A stretch of DNA of 64,000 nucleotides from Syntrophaceae bacterium UBA6078 (GCA_002428735.1 DIXO01000027.1:36808-100807); one strand, 5' to 3'. Numbered from the stretch's first letter, positions 54,577-63,960 are shown. Notes: generated by a model not told the origin, from the sequence alone. Translations and numbers: made by a program.

Positions 54577-55593
54577 ATGAGAAAGAATCTTTTTTGTATC
54601 AGTATGATATGCGCGGCAGCATTGCTGTTGATGGTGGGATGCCAGAAACAAGAAAAGACGGTCGAGCTTACCTACAGCATATTCTTTCCGCCCACCCACA
54701 GCCAGTGCAAGGCGGGGATATCCTGGGCCGAGGAAATAGAAAAACGGTCCGGAGGGAAGATCAAGATCACACCCTATCCCGGAGGCACGCTGACCGCAGC
54801 AAATCAATGTTACGACGGAGTCGTGAAGGGGATTTCGGACATCGGCATGTCCTGCTTCGCGTACACCCGGGGTCGTTTTCCGATCATGGCCGCGGTGGAT
54901 CTTCCCCACGGATATATCAACGGCCGGGTCGCGACCCGCGTGGCAAATGAATTTGCCAGAGCCATGGCGCCGCAGGAACTGGCCGATGTAAAAGTCCTGT
55001 ACATTCACGCTCACGGTCCCGGACTGTTGAGTACGAAGAAACCCGTGAGAACACTGGAAGATATGCGGGGACTGAAAATCCGCTCAACGGGGCTGAGCGC
55101 CAATATTGTGGAGGCCTTGGGTGGAGCGCCGGTCGCCATGCCCCAGGGAGACACCTACGAAGCTCTCCAGAAGGGCGTTGTTGAGGGAACGTTTTCCCCC
55201 ATTGAAACCCTCAAGGGGTGGAGACAGGCAGAGGTGATCGACTACACGACACAGTGCACCGGCATCGGGTATACGACTGCCATGTTTGTCGTTATGAACC
55301 TCGACAAATGGAAGAGTTTGCCGAAAGAGCTGCAGAAGATCGTGGAGGAGGTCAGCGGCGAGTGGGTCGATGTGCACGGAGAAGCGTGGGACAAGAGCGA
55401 TGATGAGGGGCGCGAGTATACCTTGAGTCAGGGGAACGAGATTATCGATCTCAGTGAAGAAGAAAACAAGCGATGGGTGGCGGCGGTACAGCCCATTATT
55501 GACGACTACATAACCACCACCGGTGAAAAGGGACTGCCGGCGGAGAAGGCTGTGAAAGTGATCAAAGAACTCATCGGCACCTACAGCAAATAA
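54577..55593 (+). CDS. dctP: TRAP transporter substrate-binding protein (DctP type), lipoprotein
   Basis: The 338-residue protein has a signal peptide (FCISMICAAALLLMVGC) with a lipobox cysteine, so it is anchored rather than free. It shows the DctP pattern: ELTYSIFFPPTHSQCKAGISW, the signature region LEDMRGLKIRSTGLSANIVEA (in parts) and PQGDTYEALQKGVVEGTFSP. A carboxylate-binding Arg is present in the RGLKIRST stretch. The ligand, probably an organic acid, cannot be named. GAGGGGGAG precedes the ATG. dctQ and dctM follow directly. Confidence 0.93.
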   Translation: MRKNLFCISMICAAALLLMVGCQKQEKTVELTYSIFFPPTHSQCKAGISWAEEIEKRSGGKIKITPYPGGTLTAANQCYDGVVKGISDIGMSCFAYTRGRFPIMAAVDLPHGYINGRVATRVANEFARAMAPQELADVKVLYIHAHGPGLLSTKKPVRTLEDMRGLKIRSTGLSANIVEALGGAPVAMPQGDTYEALQKGVVEGTFSPIETLKGWRQAEVIDYTTQCTGIGYTTAMFVVMNLDKWKSLPKELQKIVEEVSGEWVDVHGEAWDKSDDEGREYTLSQGNEIIDLSEEENKRWVAAVQPIIDDYITTTGEKGLPAEKAVKVIKELIGTYSK

Positions 55594-55649
55594 ACCGGAA
55601 AACCGGATGCGGGGGATGGTGTCCCCCGCATCCTCATGATGGATGCCTC

Positions 55650-56132
55650 ATGATACATCTGGAAAAACGGGTTAACACTCTCAGCGACGCCCTCAACTGG
55701 CTCGCGGCAATAGCTGTTCTGGTTATGATGATCCTCACGTGCGCCGATGTGGTGCTCCGTTTTTTTCGCCACCCCATTCCGGGAACCTATGAGATTGTGG
55801 GGCTCATGGGAACGGTGGCCGTGTCCTTTGCCCTTGCCCATACAACGGCGCACAAGGGACACATCATGGTTGAATTCCTGACCCGCAGAATGCCTGAGAA
55901 GGCGCAACATGTTATTACCGCCGCCGGCGAACTCCTGAGCGCCGCGCTGTTCGCGATACTTGCGCGTCAAAGCATCCTATACGCCCTGGATTTGAAACGA
56001 ACGGGAGAGGTATCCCTCACGATCGCGATACCGATATACCCCTTTGTTTTCGGCATAGCCATCGGCTGTCTTCTCGTGTGTTTCGTTCTGCTGGCGGACC
56101 TGCACCAATCATTCAAGAGGATCGCCCCGTGA
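55650..56132 (+). CDS. dctQ: TRAP transporter small permease (DctQ type)
   Basis: This 160-residue membrane protein has four hydrophobic segments. It includes LAAIAVLVMMILTCADVVLRFF, HPIPGTYEIVGLMGTVAVSF and a C-terminal FVFGIAIGCLLVCFVLL, typical of DctQ. It is the small integral subunit that works with the large DctM. Its stop overlaps the dctM start (GTGA). It is encoded 57 bp after dctP. Confidence 0.91.
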   Translation: MIHLEKRVNTLSDALNWLAAIAVLVMMILTCADVVLRFFRHPIPGTYEIVGLMGTVAVSFALAHTTAHKGHIMVEFLTRRMPEKAQHVITAAGELLSAALFAILARQSILYALDLKRTGEVSLTIAIPIYPFVFGIAIGCLLVCFVLLADLHQSFKRIAP

Positions 56133-57430
56133 GTTTTACCACCATCGGCCTCATCGGCATCGCAGTTCTTTTTATCCTCATATTTCTGAGGGTACCTGTC
56201 GGGTTCGCCATGGCGGCGGTGGGGTTTGTGGGATTTGGGTGCACCGTTTCTTTTCAGGCGTCCATGAGCATGATGGTGAAAGATGTTTTTTCCATCTTCG
56301 GATCCTACAGCCTGACCGTGATACCGCTCTTTGTGCTGATGGGCCAGCTTGCGTATCATTCCGGAATAAGTAAAAGACTTTTTAAAGCCGCCTATCGGTT
56401 TATAGGCCACTGGCCCGGGGGACTTGCCATCGCGACCGTTGGGGCGTGCGCGGCCTTTTCCGCCATCTGCGGCTCCACGAACGCCACCGCTGCAACCATG
56501 GGGGCGGCAACCCTTCCGGAGATGAAACGGTATAACTACAAGCCGGAGCTCGCGACCGGGGTTGTTGCCGCGGGGGGAAGCCTCGGGATCCTGATCCCCC
56601 CGAGCGTCATATTTATCGTCTACGGGATCGAGACGGAGCAATCCATCGGCAGACTCTTCATGGCAGGCATCGTCCCCGGTCTGCTCCTCACCCTCCTGTT
56701 TATCCTTGCCATCGTCATATGGACTCGTCTGAGGCCCGAACTGGGGCCGAAAGGGCCAACGTTCTCCCATCGAGAGCGCCTTGCATCGCTGTCGGGTCTC
56801 ATCGAGACGCTGCTCCTCTTCATTCTCATCATGGGGGGCCTCTTCCTGGGCATCTTTACCCCCACTGAAGCCGGGGCCATCGGCGCCTTCGGGACTCTTG
56901 TCCTGGCTCTCGCGGGCCGCAATCTTACCATGCAGGGATTCATGACGGCTGTCTTTGAGACGACACGCATATCCTGCATGATCCTCATGATCGTCGCCGG
57001 AGCCACCATATTCGGCCATTTTCTTGCGGTCACCAGGATTCCCTTCGATATCGCCCAGGGGGTATCGGAGATCCAGCTCCCCCGCTACGCGATCATGTTG
57101 ATCATTATCGCGGTCTATCTGATCGGTGGATGCGTGATAGATTCCCTGGCCCTCATTATGCTGACCATTCCCATCTTCTACCCGGTGATCCTGTTTCTGG
57201 CGTACGACCCGGTCTGGTTCGGCGTCATTATTGTCCTGGTGACGCAGATCGGCGTGATTACGCCCCCGGTAGGGATCAATGTCTATGTCGTAAGCGGTGT
57301 GGCCAGAGATGTTCCCCTGGATGTCATCTTCAAGGGAGTCCTTCCCTTCCTCGCGGCGTTGCTCATCGGCACGCTTCTCCTTATCCCTTTTCCCCAGATC
57401 GCCCTCTTCCTCCCGAATCTGATGGGATAG
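56129..57430 (+). CDS. dctM: TRAP transporter large permease (DctM type)
   Basis: The 433-residue polytopic protein forms the ion-coupled substrate channel. Features include FLRVPVGFAMAAVGFVGF, SAICGSTNATAATMGAATLPEM, GSLGILIPPSVIFIVYG and a C-terminal GVITPPVGINVYVVSGVA, all typical of DctM. The start is a GTG overlapping the dctQ stop; a longer frame from 56078 lies inside dctQ. With DctP and DctQ it makes a complete system, presumably driven by an ion gradient. Confidence 0.94.
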   Translation: MSFTTIGLIGIAVLFILIFLRVPVGFAMAAVGFVGFGCTVSFQASMSMMVKDVFSIFGSYSLTVIPLFVLMGQLAYHSGISKRLFKAAYRFIGHWPGGLAIATVGACAAFSAICGSTNATAATMGAATLPEMKRYNYKPELATGVVAAGGSLGILIPPSVIFIVYGIETEQSIGRLFMAGIVPGLLLTLLFILAIVIWTRLRPELGPKGPTFSHRERLASLSGLIETLLLFILIMGGLFLGIFTPTEAGAIGAFGTLVLALAGRNLTMQGFMTAVFETTRISCMILMIVAGATIFGHFLAVTRIPFDIAQGVSEIQLPRYAIMLIIIAVYLIGGCVIDSLALIMLTIPIFYPVILFLAYDPVWFGVIIVLVTQIGVITPPVGINVYVVSGVARDVPLDVIFKGVLPFLAALLIGTLLLIPFPQIALFLPNLMG

Positions 57431-57575
57431 GCGGGGACGGCGCCGGGCCCCCGGACAGACAAATCAAAACGATCGAAGGAGGGGCATAGAGGCCGTCTCT
57501 GCAACCTTCCCGCCTTGCAAGATACGTGGTCGGTATGGTAGAAAACAAGCCATGCATACTCACGAGGCTTCCCCC

Positions 57576-58037
57576 ATGGCCAGAATACAGAAGAAAATCT
57601 GCGTGTGCCTCGCCATCATCCTTCTGGGCTTCTCCCTCTCCGGATGCGCCCTGTTCCCCAGAGAAAGACCGTACAACCGAGTGACGCGCACCATGCTGGT
57701 TACCGCCTATGATGCCGGTCCCGAATCGACCGGCTGGGAGAGAAAATACGGGTGTATCGGACCGGCGGTCTACGCCTATGGGCCGCTCAAGGGGAAACGA
57801 AAGGCGGTCGGGATTACGGCCGACGGGACGAAGGCAAAGCATGGAACCATCGCGGCTGACATCAGCCGGTACCCCTTCGGCACGAAGATGTATGTCCCGG
57901 GGTACGGATGGGGCGAAGTCCATGACGTGGGAACCGCCATCAAGGGGGATCACATAGACGTGTTCTTCTCGGACCGGGATGATGCCCTTCAGTGGGGGAG
58001 AAAATATCTGAAGGTGGTTATTCTGATGCCGCGGTGA
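57576..58037 (+). CDS. 3D-domain lipoprotein
   Basis: The 153-residue protein has a lipoprotein signal (ICVCLAIILLGFSLSGC). A 3D domain follows, named for three aspartates and related to the end of the lytic transglycosylase MltA. MLVTAYDAGPESTGWERKYG and GVEVHDVGTAI-like VHDVGTAIKGDHIDVFFSD (about residues 113-131) are visible. The latter holds two of the three aspartates. The MltA body is missing, so it may be a stand-alone hydrolase fragment or binding domain. Its end overlaps the lspA end by 20 bp on the opposite strand. Confidence 0.85.
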   Translation: MARIQKKICVCLAIILLGFSLSGCALFPRERPYNRVTRTMLVTAYDAGPESTGWERKYGCIGPAVYAYGPLKGKRKAVGITADGTKAKHGTIAADISRYPFGTKMYVPGYGWGEVHDVGTAIKGDHIDVFFSDRDDALQWGRKYLKVVILMPR

Positions 58038-58515
58038 TCCCCCTCCGTCTTCTGAACAGTTCCACGACGAGCAGTACCGCGCCGATGGATATGGCCGAAT
58101 CCGCCACATTGAATGCGGGCCAGTGATAAGATTGGATGTAGACGTCAAGAAAATCGATTACTTCCCCGAAGCGAACCCTGTCGATCAGGTTGCCCGCCGC
58201 CCCTCCCGTGATGAGCGAAAGGGCAACCATCAGGAGAAACCCGCCGGTTTTGTTCTGCGCGAGATAGTACAGGATCATCACGATGGCGGCGGCTGAAACG
58301 GCGATAAGAAAACCGGATCGAAAGAATGAAGGGGCGCTTGCCAGGAAACCGAAAGCCGCTCCCGGGTTGCGCACGTACGTGATGTTGAAAAATCCGTCGA
58401 TCACCGGATACGAGGCATGGAGGGACATGGTCGAACTGATATGCCATTTGGAAAACTGGTCCAGTCCAGCAACCAGCGCCAGTATTATAAAAAAACCCCA
58501 GCAATTCTTCCGCAC
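58018..58515 (-). CDS. lspA: Lipoprotein signal peptidase
   Basis: LspA removes signal peptides of lipoproteins, of which this window encodes several. The 165-residue protein has four hydrophobic segments and both catalytic-aspartate motifs, GNLIDRVRFGEVIDF (about residues 112-126) and FNVADSAISIG. TAGGAGGGCCCG precedes the GTG start. The start overlaps the end of ileS closely (10-bp gap), so co-transcription is likely, as in many bacteria. Confidence 0.95.
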   Translation of the reverse strand: MRKNCWGFFIILALVAGLDQFSKWHISSTMSLHASYPVIDGFFNITYVRNPGAAFGFLASAPSFFRSGFLIAVSAAAIVMILYYLAQNKTGGFLLMVALSLITGGAAGNLIDRVRFGEVIDFLDVYIQSYHWPAFNVADSAISIGAVLLVVELFRRRRGITAASE

Positions 58516-58524
58516 CGGGCCCTC

Positions 58525-61314
58525 CTACAGATTCTTCACGCACCTCGCGCAGATGGTGGGATGCTCGGCACTGTCACCGACCGTCTCGCTGTAGTTCCAG
58601 CACCTCTCGCACTTCACCCCCCGGGCCTTCCCAACACCTATCTTAAGACCTGCGAATTCGGTGCTTTCGTAAGGATCGGATATCGTATCTCCCGATACAA
58701 TATCCACCTGGGACACTATCAGCAGGGTCCGCAGGGTATCGCAATATTCCGTCAGCAAGCCCTGCAGATCTTTCGGAGCATGAATTGTCACACAGCTGTC
58801 CAGTGAGTGACCAACCACCTTTTTCTGCCGGGCCATTTCTATGGCCTTTGAAATTTCTCCCCTGACCGCAATGAGTTTTTCCCACTTCTTTCCGAGCTCT
58901 TCATCACGATAGCCGGCGTCCACATCAGGAAACGGGGCCATATGAACACTCTGCTCCTTCCCCGCATAGGCGGGCATATGCGCCCATATCTCCTCGGAGG
59001 TAAAAACGAGTACCGGGGCCAGCAGTTTCACCATGGCGTCAAGGATGATATACATCGCGCTCTGGGCGGACCGCCTCTCCCGTGACCCGGCTTTTGAGGT
59101 ATAGAGCCGGTCCTTCAACACATCCAGGTAGAGAGCGCTCAGGTCGACACTGCAGAAATTGTACAGGGTATAGTAGACCACATGAAACTGATACGTTTCA
59201 TAGGCGTTTCTCACCCGTCGGATGATCTCCTGGAGACGGTGAAGGGCCCATCGGTCAATCTCCTCCATATCCTCCACGGGAACCAGGTCCTTTGCGCGAT
59301 CAAAATCGTACAGATTCCCCAGGATATACCGGCTCGTATTGCGGATCCGCCGGTACGCCTCGACGAGACGTTTCAATATCTCTTCGGATATCCGGATATC
59401 GAGGGTGTAATCCTCGGCGGCGACCCACAGGCGGAGAATCTCCGCTCCGTACTGGTCGACCATCTGCTGGGGATCGACGAAATTTCCCAGCGATTTGGAC
59501 ATCTTCTTTCCCGTGCCGTCGACGACAAAGCCGTGGGTCAGTACATTCTTGTACGGCGCCCTCCCCCGTGTTCCAATCGATTCCAGCAGGGATGAATGAA
59601 ACCACCCGCGGTGCTGGTCGCTCCCCTCCAGGTACATGTCGCAGGGTGACCTCAGATCGTCCCGCTTTTCAAGGACCGCGGCGTGGCTGACTCCGGAATC
59701 AAACCAGACATCGAGGATATTGGTCTCCTTTGAAAAATCGCTGCCGCCGCAGGAAGGGCACACCGTCCCGACGGGGAGAAGATCGGCGGCATCCCGTTCG
59801 AACCAGACATCGGCCCCCTGTTCTCTGACCAGGGCCACCACATGATCGATGATCTCCTGCGTTGCGAGGTACGCACCGCATCCCTTGCAGTAGAATACCG
59901 TGATGGGGACCCCCCATGAACGCTGCCGTGATATACACCAGTCGGGCCGGTTTTCAATCATGCCGTATATGCGGTCCCGTCCCCACGAGGGGATCCAGGT
60001 GACGCTGTCTATGGCGGCGAGCGCCTTCTCGCGCAAACCGTTTTTATCCATCGAGATGAACCACTGCTCCGTCGATCTGAAGATAATGGGCTGCTTGCAC
60101 CGCCAGCAGTGGGGATACTGATGTTCCATATCCATGCGGCCCAGAAGTGCCCCTACTTCATGGAGCTTTTCGGTCACCGCCTCATTTGTGTCAAAGACGA
60201 ATCCGCCGGCGAAAAAATCAACGTCGGCGGTAAATCGGCCGTCGTCGTCCACCGGGGCATAGACATCCAGACCGTATTCGAGACCGATCTCATAGTCTTC
60301 CTGGCCGTGACCGGGGGCAATATGCACGCACCCTGTCCCGGCGTCCAGTGTGACGAAGGGTGCGAGGATGAGGACACTGTCCCGGCCGATGAAAGGATGC
60401 CGGCATTTGAAGCCCTCGAGGGCCGCTCCTTTGAAAGTCTTCAGGATCTCGTACTGCTCTCCCCTGAAGCCGAAGGCGTCGAGACAGTAGTCCAGCAGTT
60501 CCTCGGCGAAGATCAAGACCTCCCCCTTCACTTTGACCGCCGCGTAGTCTAAGTCCTTGTGGAGGGCAATGGCGAGGTTGGCGGGGATCGTCCAGGGCGT
60601 AGTCGTCCAGATCACCACACTGACCTTATCGCCAGCAAGCGCGGGGAGTACGGCTGACAGATCGGATACCATGGGGAACTTTACATAGATGGAGGGAGTT
60701 GAGTGGTCGGCGTATTCAACCTCCGCCTCGGCGAGGGCTGTCTTGCAGGAGGCGCACCAGTATACCGGTTTCTTCCCCTTGTAGACATCGCCGCTGAGGA
60801 GAAGCTTCCCGAATTCCTCGACCGTGGTGGCCTCATAGTCATAATCCATCGTCACATAGGGATGATCCCAGTCGCCGAATACGCCGAACCGTTTGAACTG
60901 GTTGCGTTGAATGTCGAGGTAGTGGGCAGCGTAGGTCCGACAGAGCCTCCGCTTCTCTGCCTGTGGCATGGTGTGCTGTTTTTCACCCAGTTCCTGGTCT
61001 ACCTGGTGCTCGATGGGAAGACCGTGGCAATCCCATCCCGGGACATACACACAGTCGAACCCGGCCATGCTCTTCGCCTTTATGACGATGTCCTTTATGA
61101 TCTTGTTCAGCGCGGTCCCGAGATGTATATCCCCGTTCGCATAGGGAGGGCCATCATGGAGGATATAGGGCGTCCGGCCCTTTGATACTTCCCGTATCTT
61201 TCCGTAGATGTCTATCTGGCGCCAATTTTCAAGCTGCTCCGGCTCCTTTCGGGCCAGATTTGCCTTCATTGCAAAGTCGGTCTTCGGCAGATTCAATGTA
61301 ACCTTGTAATCCAT
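58525..61314 (-). CDS. ileS: Isoleucyl-tRNA synthetase
   Basis: This 929-residue class I synthetase charges tRNA-Ile. YANGDIHLGTALNKIIKDI contains the HIGH-like HLGT, and the KMSKSLGN loop lies near residue 600. The editing domain follows, with GTGCVHIAPGHGQEDYE. The C-terminal zinc finger CERCWNY/CARCVKNL is present. The bacterial short-type form is indicated by the zinc finger. I chose the ATG at 61314 with AGGAGAACG upstream; a longer frame start at 61392 has no family support. It follows ilvN after about 120 bp. Confidence 0.95.
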   Translation of the reverse strand: MDYKVTLNLPKTDFAMKANLARKEPEQLENWRQIDIYGKIREVSKGRTPYILHDGPPYANGDIHLGTALNKIIKDIVIKAKSMAGFDCVYVPGWDCHGLPIEHQVDQELGEKQHTMPQAEKRRLCRTYAAHYLDIQRNQFKRFGVFGDWDHPYVTMDYDYEATTVEEFGKLLLSGDVYKGKKPVYWCASCKTALAEAEVEYADHSTPSIYVKFPMVSDLSAVLPALAGDKVSVVIWTTTPWTIPANLAIALHKDLDYAAVKVKGEVLIFAEELLDYCLDAFGFRGEQYEILKTFKGAALEGFKCRHPFIGRDSVLILAPFVTLDAGTGCVHIAPGHGQEDYEIGLEYGLDVYAPVDDDGRFTADVDFFAGGFVFDTNEAVTEKLHEVGALLGRMDMEHQYPHCWRCKQPIIFRSTEQWFISMDKNGLREKALAAIDSVTWIPSWGRDRIYGMIENRPDWCISRQRSWGVPITVFYCKGCGAYLATQEIIDHVVALVREQGADVWFERDAADLLPVGTVCPSCGGSDFSKETNILDVWFDSGVSHAAVLEKRDDLRSPCDMYLEGSDQHRGWFHSSLLESIGTRGRAPYKNVLTHGFVVDGTGKKMSKSLGNFVDPQQMVDQYGAEILRLWVAAEDYTLDIRISEEILKRLVEAYRRIRNTSRYILGNLYDFDRAKDLVPVEDMEEIDRWALHRLQEIIRRVRNAYETYQFHVVYYTLYNFCSVDLSALYLDVLKDRLYTSKAGSRERRSAQSAMYIILDAMVKLLAPVLVFTSEEIWAHMPAYAGKEQSVHMAPFPDVDAGYRDEELGKKWEKLIAVRGEISKAIEMARQKKVVGHSLDSCVTIHAPKDLQGLLTEYCDTLRTLLIVSQVDIVSGDTISDPYESTEFAGLKIGVGKARGVKCERCWNYSETVGDSAEHPTICARCVKNL

Positions 61315-61433
61315 GTTCGTTCTCCTGAGTATGGTATCCATCCGTGCATATATAAATTTGTTTTGATACCACACTTTGCCGGCAACAGGCAACCGATAAC
61401 CGGCAGAGACTCGACCTACTCCGGGGATGTCGC

Positions 61434-61922
61434 TTATTTTTTTGTCTGCTGGAGGGCGAGAACCCCTGTTCGAGCGATTTTATCAACACCGAGAGGTTTC
61501 AGGAAGCTGATGACCGTTTCTACCTCCTCCCTGCTTCCGGCAACCTGGATTATGCAGTAATTGTTCCGCATGGATATAATCTTGCAGTCAAACATGGCGA
61601 TGGTCTGAAGCGCCTCCTGCCTGTTCTTCTGATTCAGCGTCATCCCTATCAGAATCATCTCGCGCTGGGCGGACTGACCGGGAAGCTGTTCCGTCACCTC
61701 GATGACATCCACCAGTCTGCCCAACTGCTTCTTCACCTTTTCGATAAAATCGGCATCAGCATTGGTGATCGAAGTTATCCTCGATATCTCGGGGGAGATG
61801 GTTTCCGCCACACAGAGGCTCTCTATATTATATCCGAGCCTCCCGAAAACGCCGGCAACCCGGGCCAGGACGCCCGGCTTGTTGCTGACCAGTATCTCAA
61901 GTATCCGTTCTTCTATTCCCAT
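61434..61922 (-). CDS. ilvN: Acetolactate synthase small (regulatory) subunit
   Basis: The 162-residue subunit starts RILEILVSNKPGVLARVAG, which is the ACT domain, and controls feedback by valine. VIEVTEQLPGQSAQREMILI follows as the second part, with KIISMRNNYCIIQVAGS. I chose the ATG at 61922 with AAAGGGG upstream. It is preceded by ilvB after 55 bp and follows on the same transcript. Confidence 0.93.
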   Translation of the reverse strand: MGIEERILEILVSNKPGVLARVAGVFGRLGYNIESLCVAETISPEISRITSITNADADFIEKVKKQLGRLVDVIEVTEQLPGQSAQREMILIGMTLNQKNRQEALQTIAMFDCKIISMRNNYCIIQVAGSREEVETVISFLKPLGVDKIARTGVLALQQTKK

Positions 61923-61977
61923 TGTATCCCCTTTCTTTCGTAAATCTCGCATGCTTGGTTCTATGCCTCTCCAGCGC

Positions 61978-63651
61978 CTACCCTTGACGACCGCTTATCA
62001 TATCGATGTTCGATTTCCCCGGGGGGATGATCGGATAGACGTAGTTATCAGGAGGTACCGTCACCTCAAGCAGGAACGGTCCCTTCGAAACGGCCATCTT
62101 TTTGATGCCAGCGGCGGCATCATCGACCGGGACACGGTCTGCTTCGATGCCGAACCCCTTGGCGATTGCGACCAGATCGACCTTACTGGTCCCCAGCTCG
62201 ATATCGCAGAAACGAGCCCCGTAGAAGAGGTCCTGAATCTGCCGTATCATACCAAGGTGCCCGTTGTTGAACACCACGATCTTGATCGGTATCTGGTAGC
62301 AGGTGACCGTCACGAGTTCCTGTATGTTCATGAAGAAGCCGCCGTCCCCGGAAAAGACCACCACGGCGCGGTCAGGCGCCCCCACCTGGACACCCATTGC
62401 AGCGGGAAGGCTGAATCCCATAGTCCCCAGTCCACCCGGCGTGATCACGCTGCGGGGGGCCTTCGCCTGCCAGGATCGCAGCGCCCATATCTGGTTCAGT
62501 CCCACATCAGTCACCATGGTTGTTGCCTCCGGCAGCGCCGCCTGGACATTCCTGATAAAGGGTCCCGCAGGTCCGCATTCCTCCACGGCCGTATTCTGGC
62601 ATGCTGTTTTTTCCCGTTTGATCCTGTCCAGCCACTCCCGCCGCTCTTTCTTCTCCACGAGGGGCATAAGTCCCGCCAGGGCCTCCTTGATATCACACAC
62701 CAGGGATATATCTGCCTTGACTACCTTGCCGATGGAGGATGCATCGATATCGATCTGCGCGATGGTAGCCAGCGGGGCGAACTCCTCAACAACCGACGTG
62801 CTGCGGTCGCTGAACCTAGCGCCTATGGCCAGGATAAAATCGGAATCATGGACGATGCGGTTGGCAAGTTCATTGCCGTGAGTGCCGATGAACCCCAGAT
62901 TGAAACCGTTTGAGGCGGTCACCGAGCCGATCCCCATCATGGTGGACACGAAGGGGATATTCCCCTTCTCGATCAAACGGGCAAGCCCATCGCACGCCTG
63001 TGCGAGCTTCACTCCTCCACCGATCAGGAGCACGGGCCTCTCCGCTCGGTTTAGAGAGGAGGCGATCTTCCCAAGTTGTTCGTCATCCCGTTTTCCCATT
63101 TGATGGGACTTTACCCGGGAGGCAACATCCTTCGTATCGCTGAGATCACACTTGGTAGCCATGATATCCCTCGGAAGGTCCACTAGGACCGGCCCCGGAC
63201 GCCCGCTCCGCGCAATATCAAAGGCCTCCTTCAGCGTCGACCCGATATCGCACGGATTGCTGACCAGATAGCTGTGCTTCGTGATGGGCATGGTAATGCC
63301 GATAATATCCGTCTCCTGAAAGGCATCGCTCCCGAGAAGATTCGTTGTTACCTGTCCGGTCATCACCACAAGGGGAGTCGAATCCATGTACGCCGTCGCG
63401 ATTCCGGTTACAAGATTGGTCGCCCCCGGCCCCGACGTGGCCAGGCAGACGCCGACCTTCCCGGTCGCCCGGGCGTAACCGTCAGCGGCATGGGCTGCTG
63501 CCTGTTCGTGCCGCACAAGGTAATGCCGTATCTGGCTCTTGAGCAGGCTGTCATGAATCGGCAGGCTGCTCGCCCCCGGATATCCAAAGATCACATCTAC
63601 CCCTTCGTCCTGTAATGTTTTGATCAATATGTCAGATCCTGTCGTTTCCAT
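61978..63651 (-). CDS. ilvB: Acetolactate synthase large (catalytic) subunit
   Basis: IlvB makes acetolactate or acetohydroxybutyrate from pyruvate and starts branched-chain amino-acid synthesis. The 557-residue ThDP enzyme has FGYPGASSLPIHDSL, HEQAAAHAADGYARATGKVG with the catalytic Glu, SGPGATNLVTGIATAYMDS and the ThDP-binding FSGDGGFFMNIQELVT. It is preceded by a leader that contains a Val/Leu-rich peptide and two terminators, so expression is controlled by attenuation. Confidence 0.96.
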   Translation of the reverse strand: METTGSDILIKTLQDEGVDVIFGYPGASSLPIHDSLLKSQIRHYLVRHEQAAAHAADGYARATGKVGVCLATSGPGATNLVTGIATAYMDSTPLVVMTGQVTTNLLGSDAFQETDIIGITMPITKHSYLVSNPCDIGSTLKEAFDIARSGRPGPVLVDLPRDIMATKCDLSDTKDVASRVKSHQMGKRDDEQLGKIASSLNRAERPVLLIGGGVKLAQACDGLARLIEKGNIPFVSTMMGIGSVTASNGFNLGFIGTHGNELANRIVHDSDFILAIGARFSDRSTSVVEEFAPLATIAQIDIDASSIGKVVKADISLVCDIKEALAGLMPLVEKKERREWLDRIKREKTACQNTAVEECGPAGPFIRNVQAALPEATTMVTDVGLNQIWALRSWQAKAPRSVITPGGLGTMGFSLPAAMGVQVGAPDRAVVVFSGDGGFFMNIQELVTVTCYQIPIKIVVFNNGHLGMIRQIQDLFYGARFCDIELGTSKVDLVAIAKGFGIEADRVPVDDAAAGIKKMAVSKGPFLLEVTVPPDNYVYPIIPPGKSNIDMISGRQG

Positions 63652-63719
63652 TATGCACCTTCCTCATTATCGTTATGGTATGGCATCACCTGCTCATGCT
63701 CCCACTCGAGAGCATAAAC

Positions 63720-63755
63720 AAAAAAGCCGCAAACCCTCTTTTCGAGATGCGGCTT
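63720..63755 (-). terminator. Second attenuator terminator upstream of ilvB
   Basis: Read on the minus strand, AAGCCGCA pairs with TGCGGCTT around a 16-base loop that can itself form CTC/GAG, followed by a run of T. It lies between the first attenuator and the ilvB start. Its 5' arm is complementary to the 3' arm of the first terminator over seven bases, with only ten bases between them, so the two hairpins can exclude each other. Confidence 0.8.
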
Positions 63756-63761
63756 CACAAC

Positions 63762-63793
63762 AAAAAAGCCGCGGGATCCGGGGCCCGCGGCTT
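63762..63793 (-). terminator. First attenuator terminator upstream of ilvB
   Basis: Read on the minus strand, AAGCCGCGGG pairs perfectly with CCCGCGGCTT over 10 bp and is followed by TTTT. It lies 22 bases after the leader-peptide stop. The last codons of the leader (ACCGCTGCTT, 63827-63818) can pair with its 5' arm at 8 of 10 positions, forming an antiterminator. Confidence 0.85.
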
Positions 63794-63815
63794 GATTTCT
63801 TTTATTCCTTCAGGA

Positions 63816-63899
63816 TCAAGCAGCGGTCCCCGTAAGTACTACAACGAGTACAAGTACGGTTACCAAAAGGCCTACCGCTTTTCCTGAGAGATGAAACAT
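63816..63899 (-). CDS. ilvBN leader peptide (27 residues)
   Basis: From the ATG at 63899 the frame reads MFHLSGKAVGLLVTVLVLVV then VLTGTAA. It carries seven Val and six Leu codons, with VTVLVLVVVL at residues 13-22, and no Ile. AAAGGAG lies about 10 bases upstream. The reading frame ends 22 bases before the first terminator, a geometry expected for ribosome-controlled attenuation. When charged tRNA-Val or tRNA-Leu is scarce, the ribosome should stall in this run and leave the antiterminator segment free. It is too short to have another obvious role. Confidence 0.88.
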   Translation of the reverse strand: MFHLSGKAVGLLVTVLVLVVVLTGTAA

Positions 63900-63932
63900 C
63901 TGACCAATACTCCTTTGATGAATTGATGTTGC

Positions 63933-63960
63933 ATTTTATATAAAAAGATCTGTTTGTCAA
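63933..63960 (-). promoter_or_regulatory. Promoter of the ilvB leader
   Basis: On the minus strand TTGACA (63960-63955) is a perfect -35; 16 bases later TAAAAT (63938-63933) matches the -10 at five of six positions. It lies 33 bases before the leader-peptide ATG, leaving room for a short 5' untranslated region. Confidence 0.7.
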
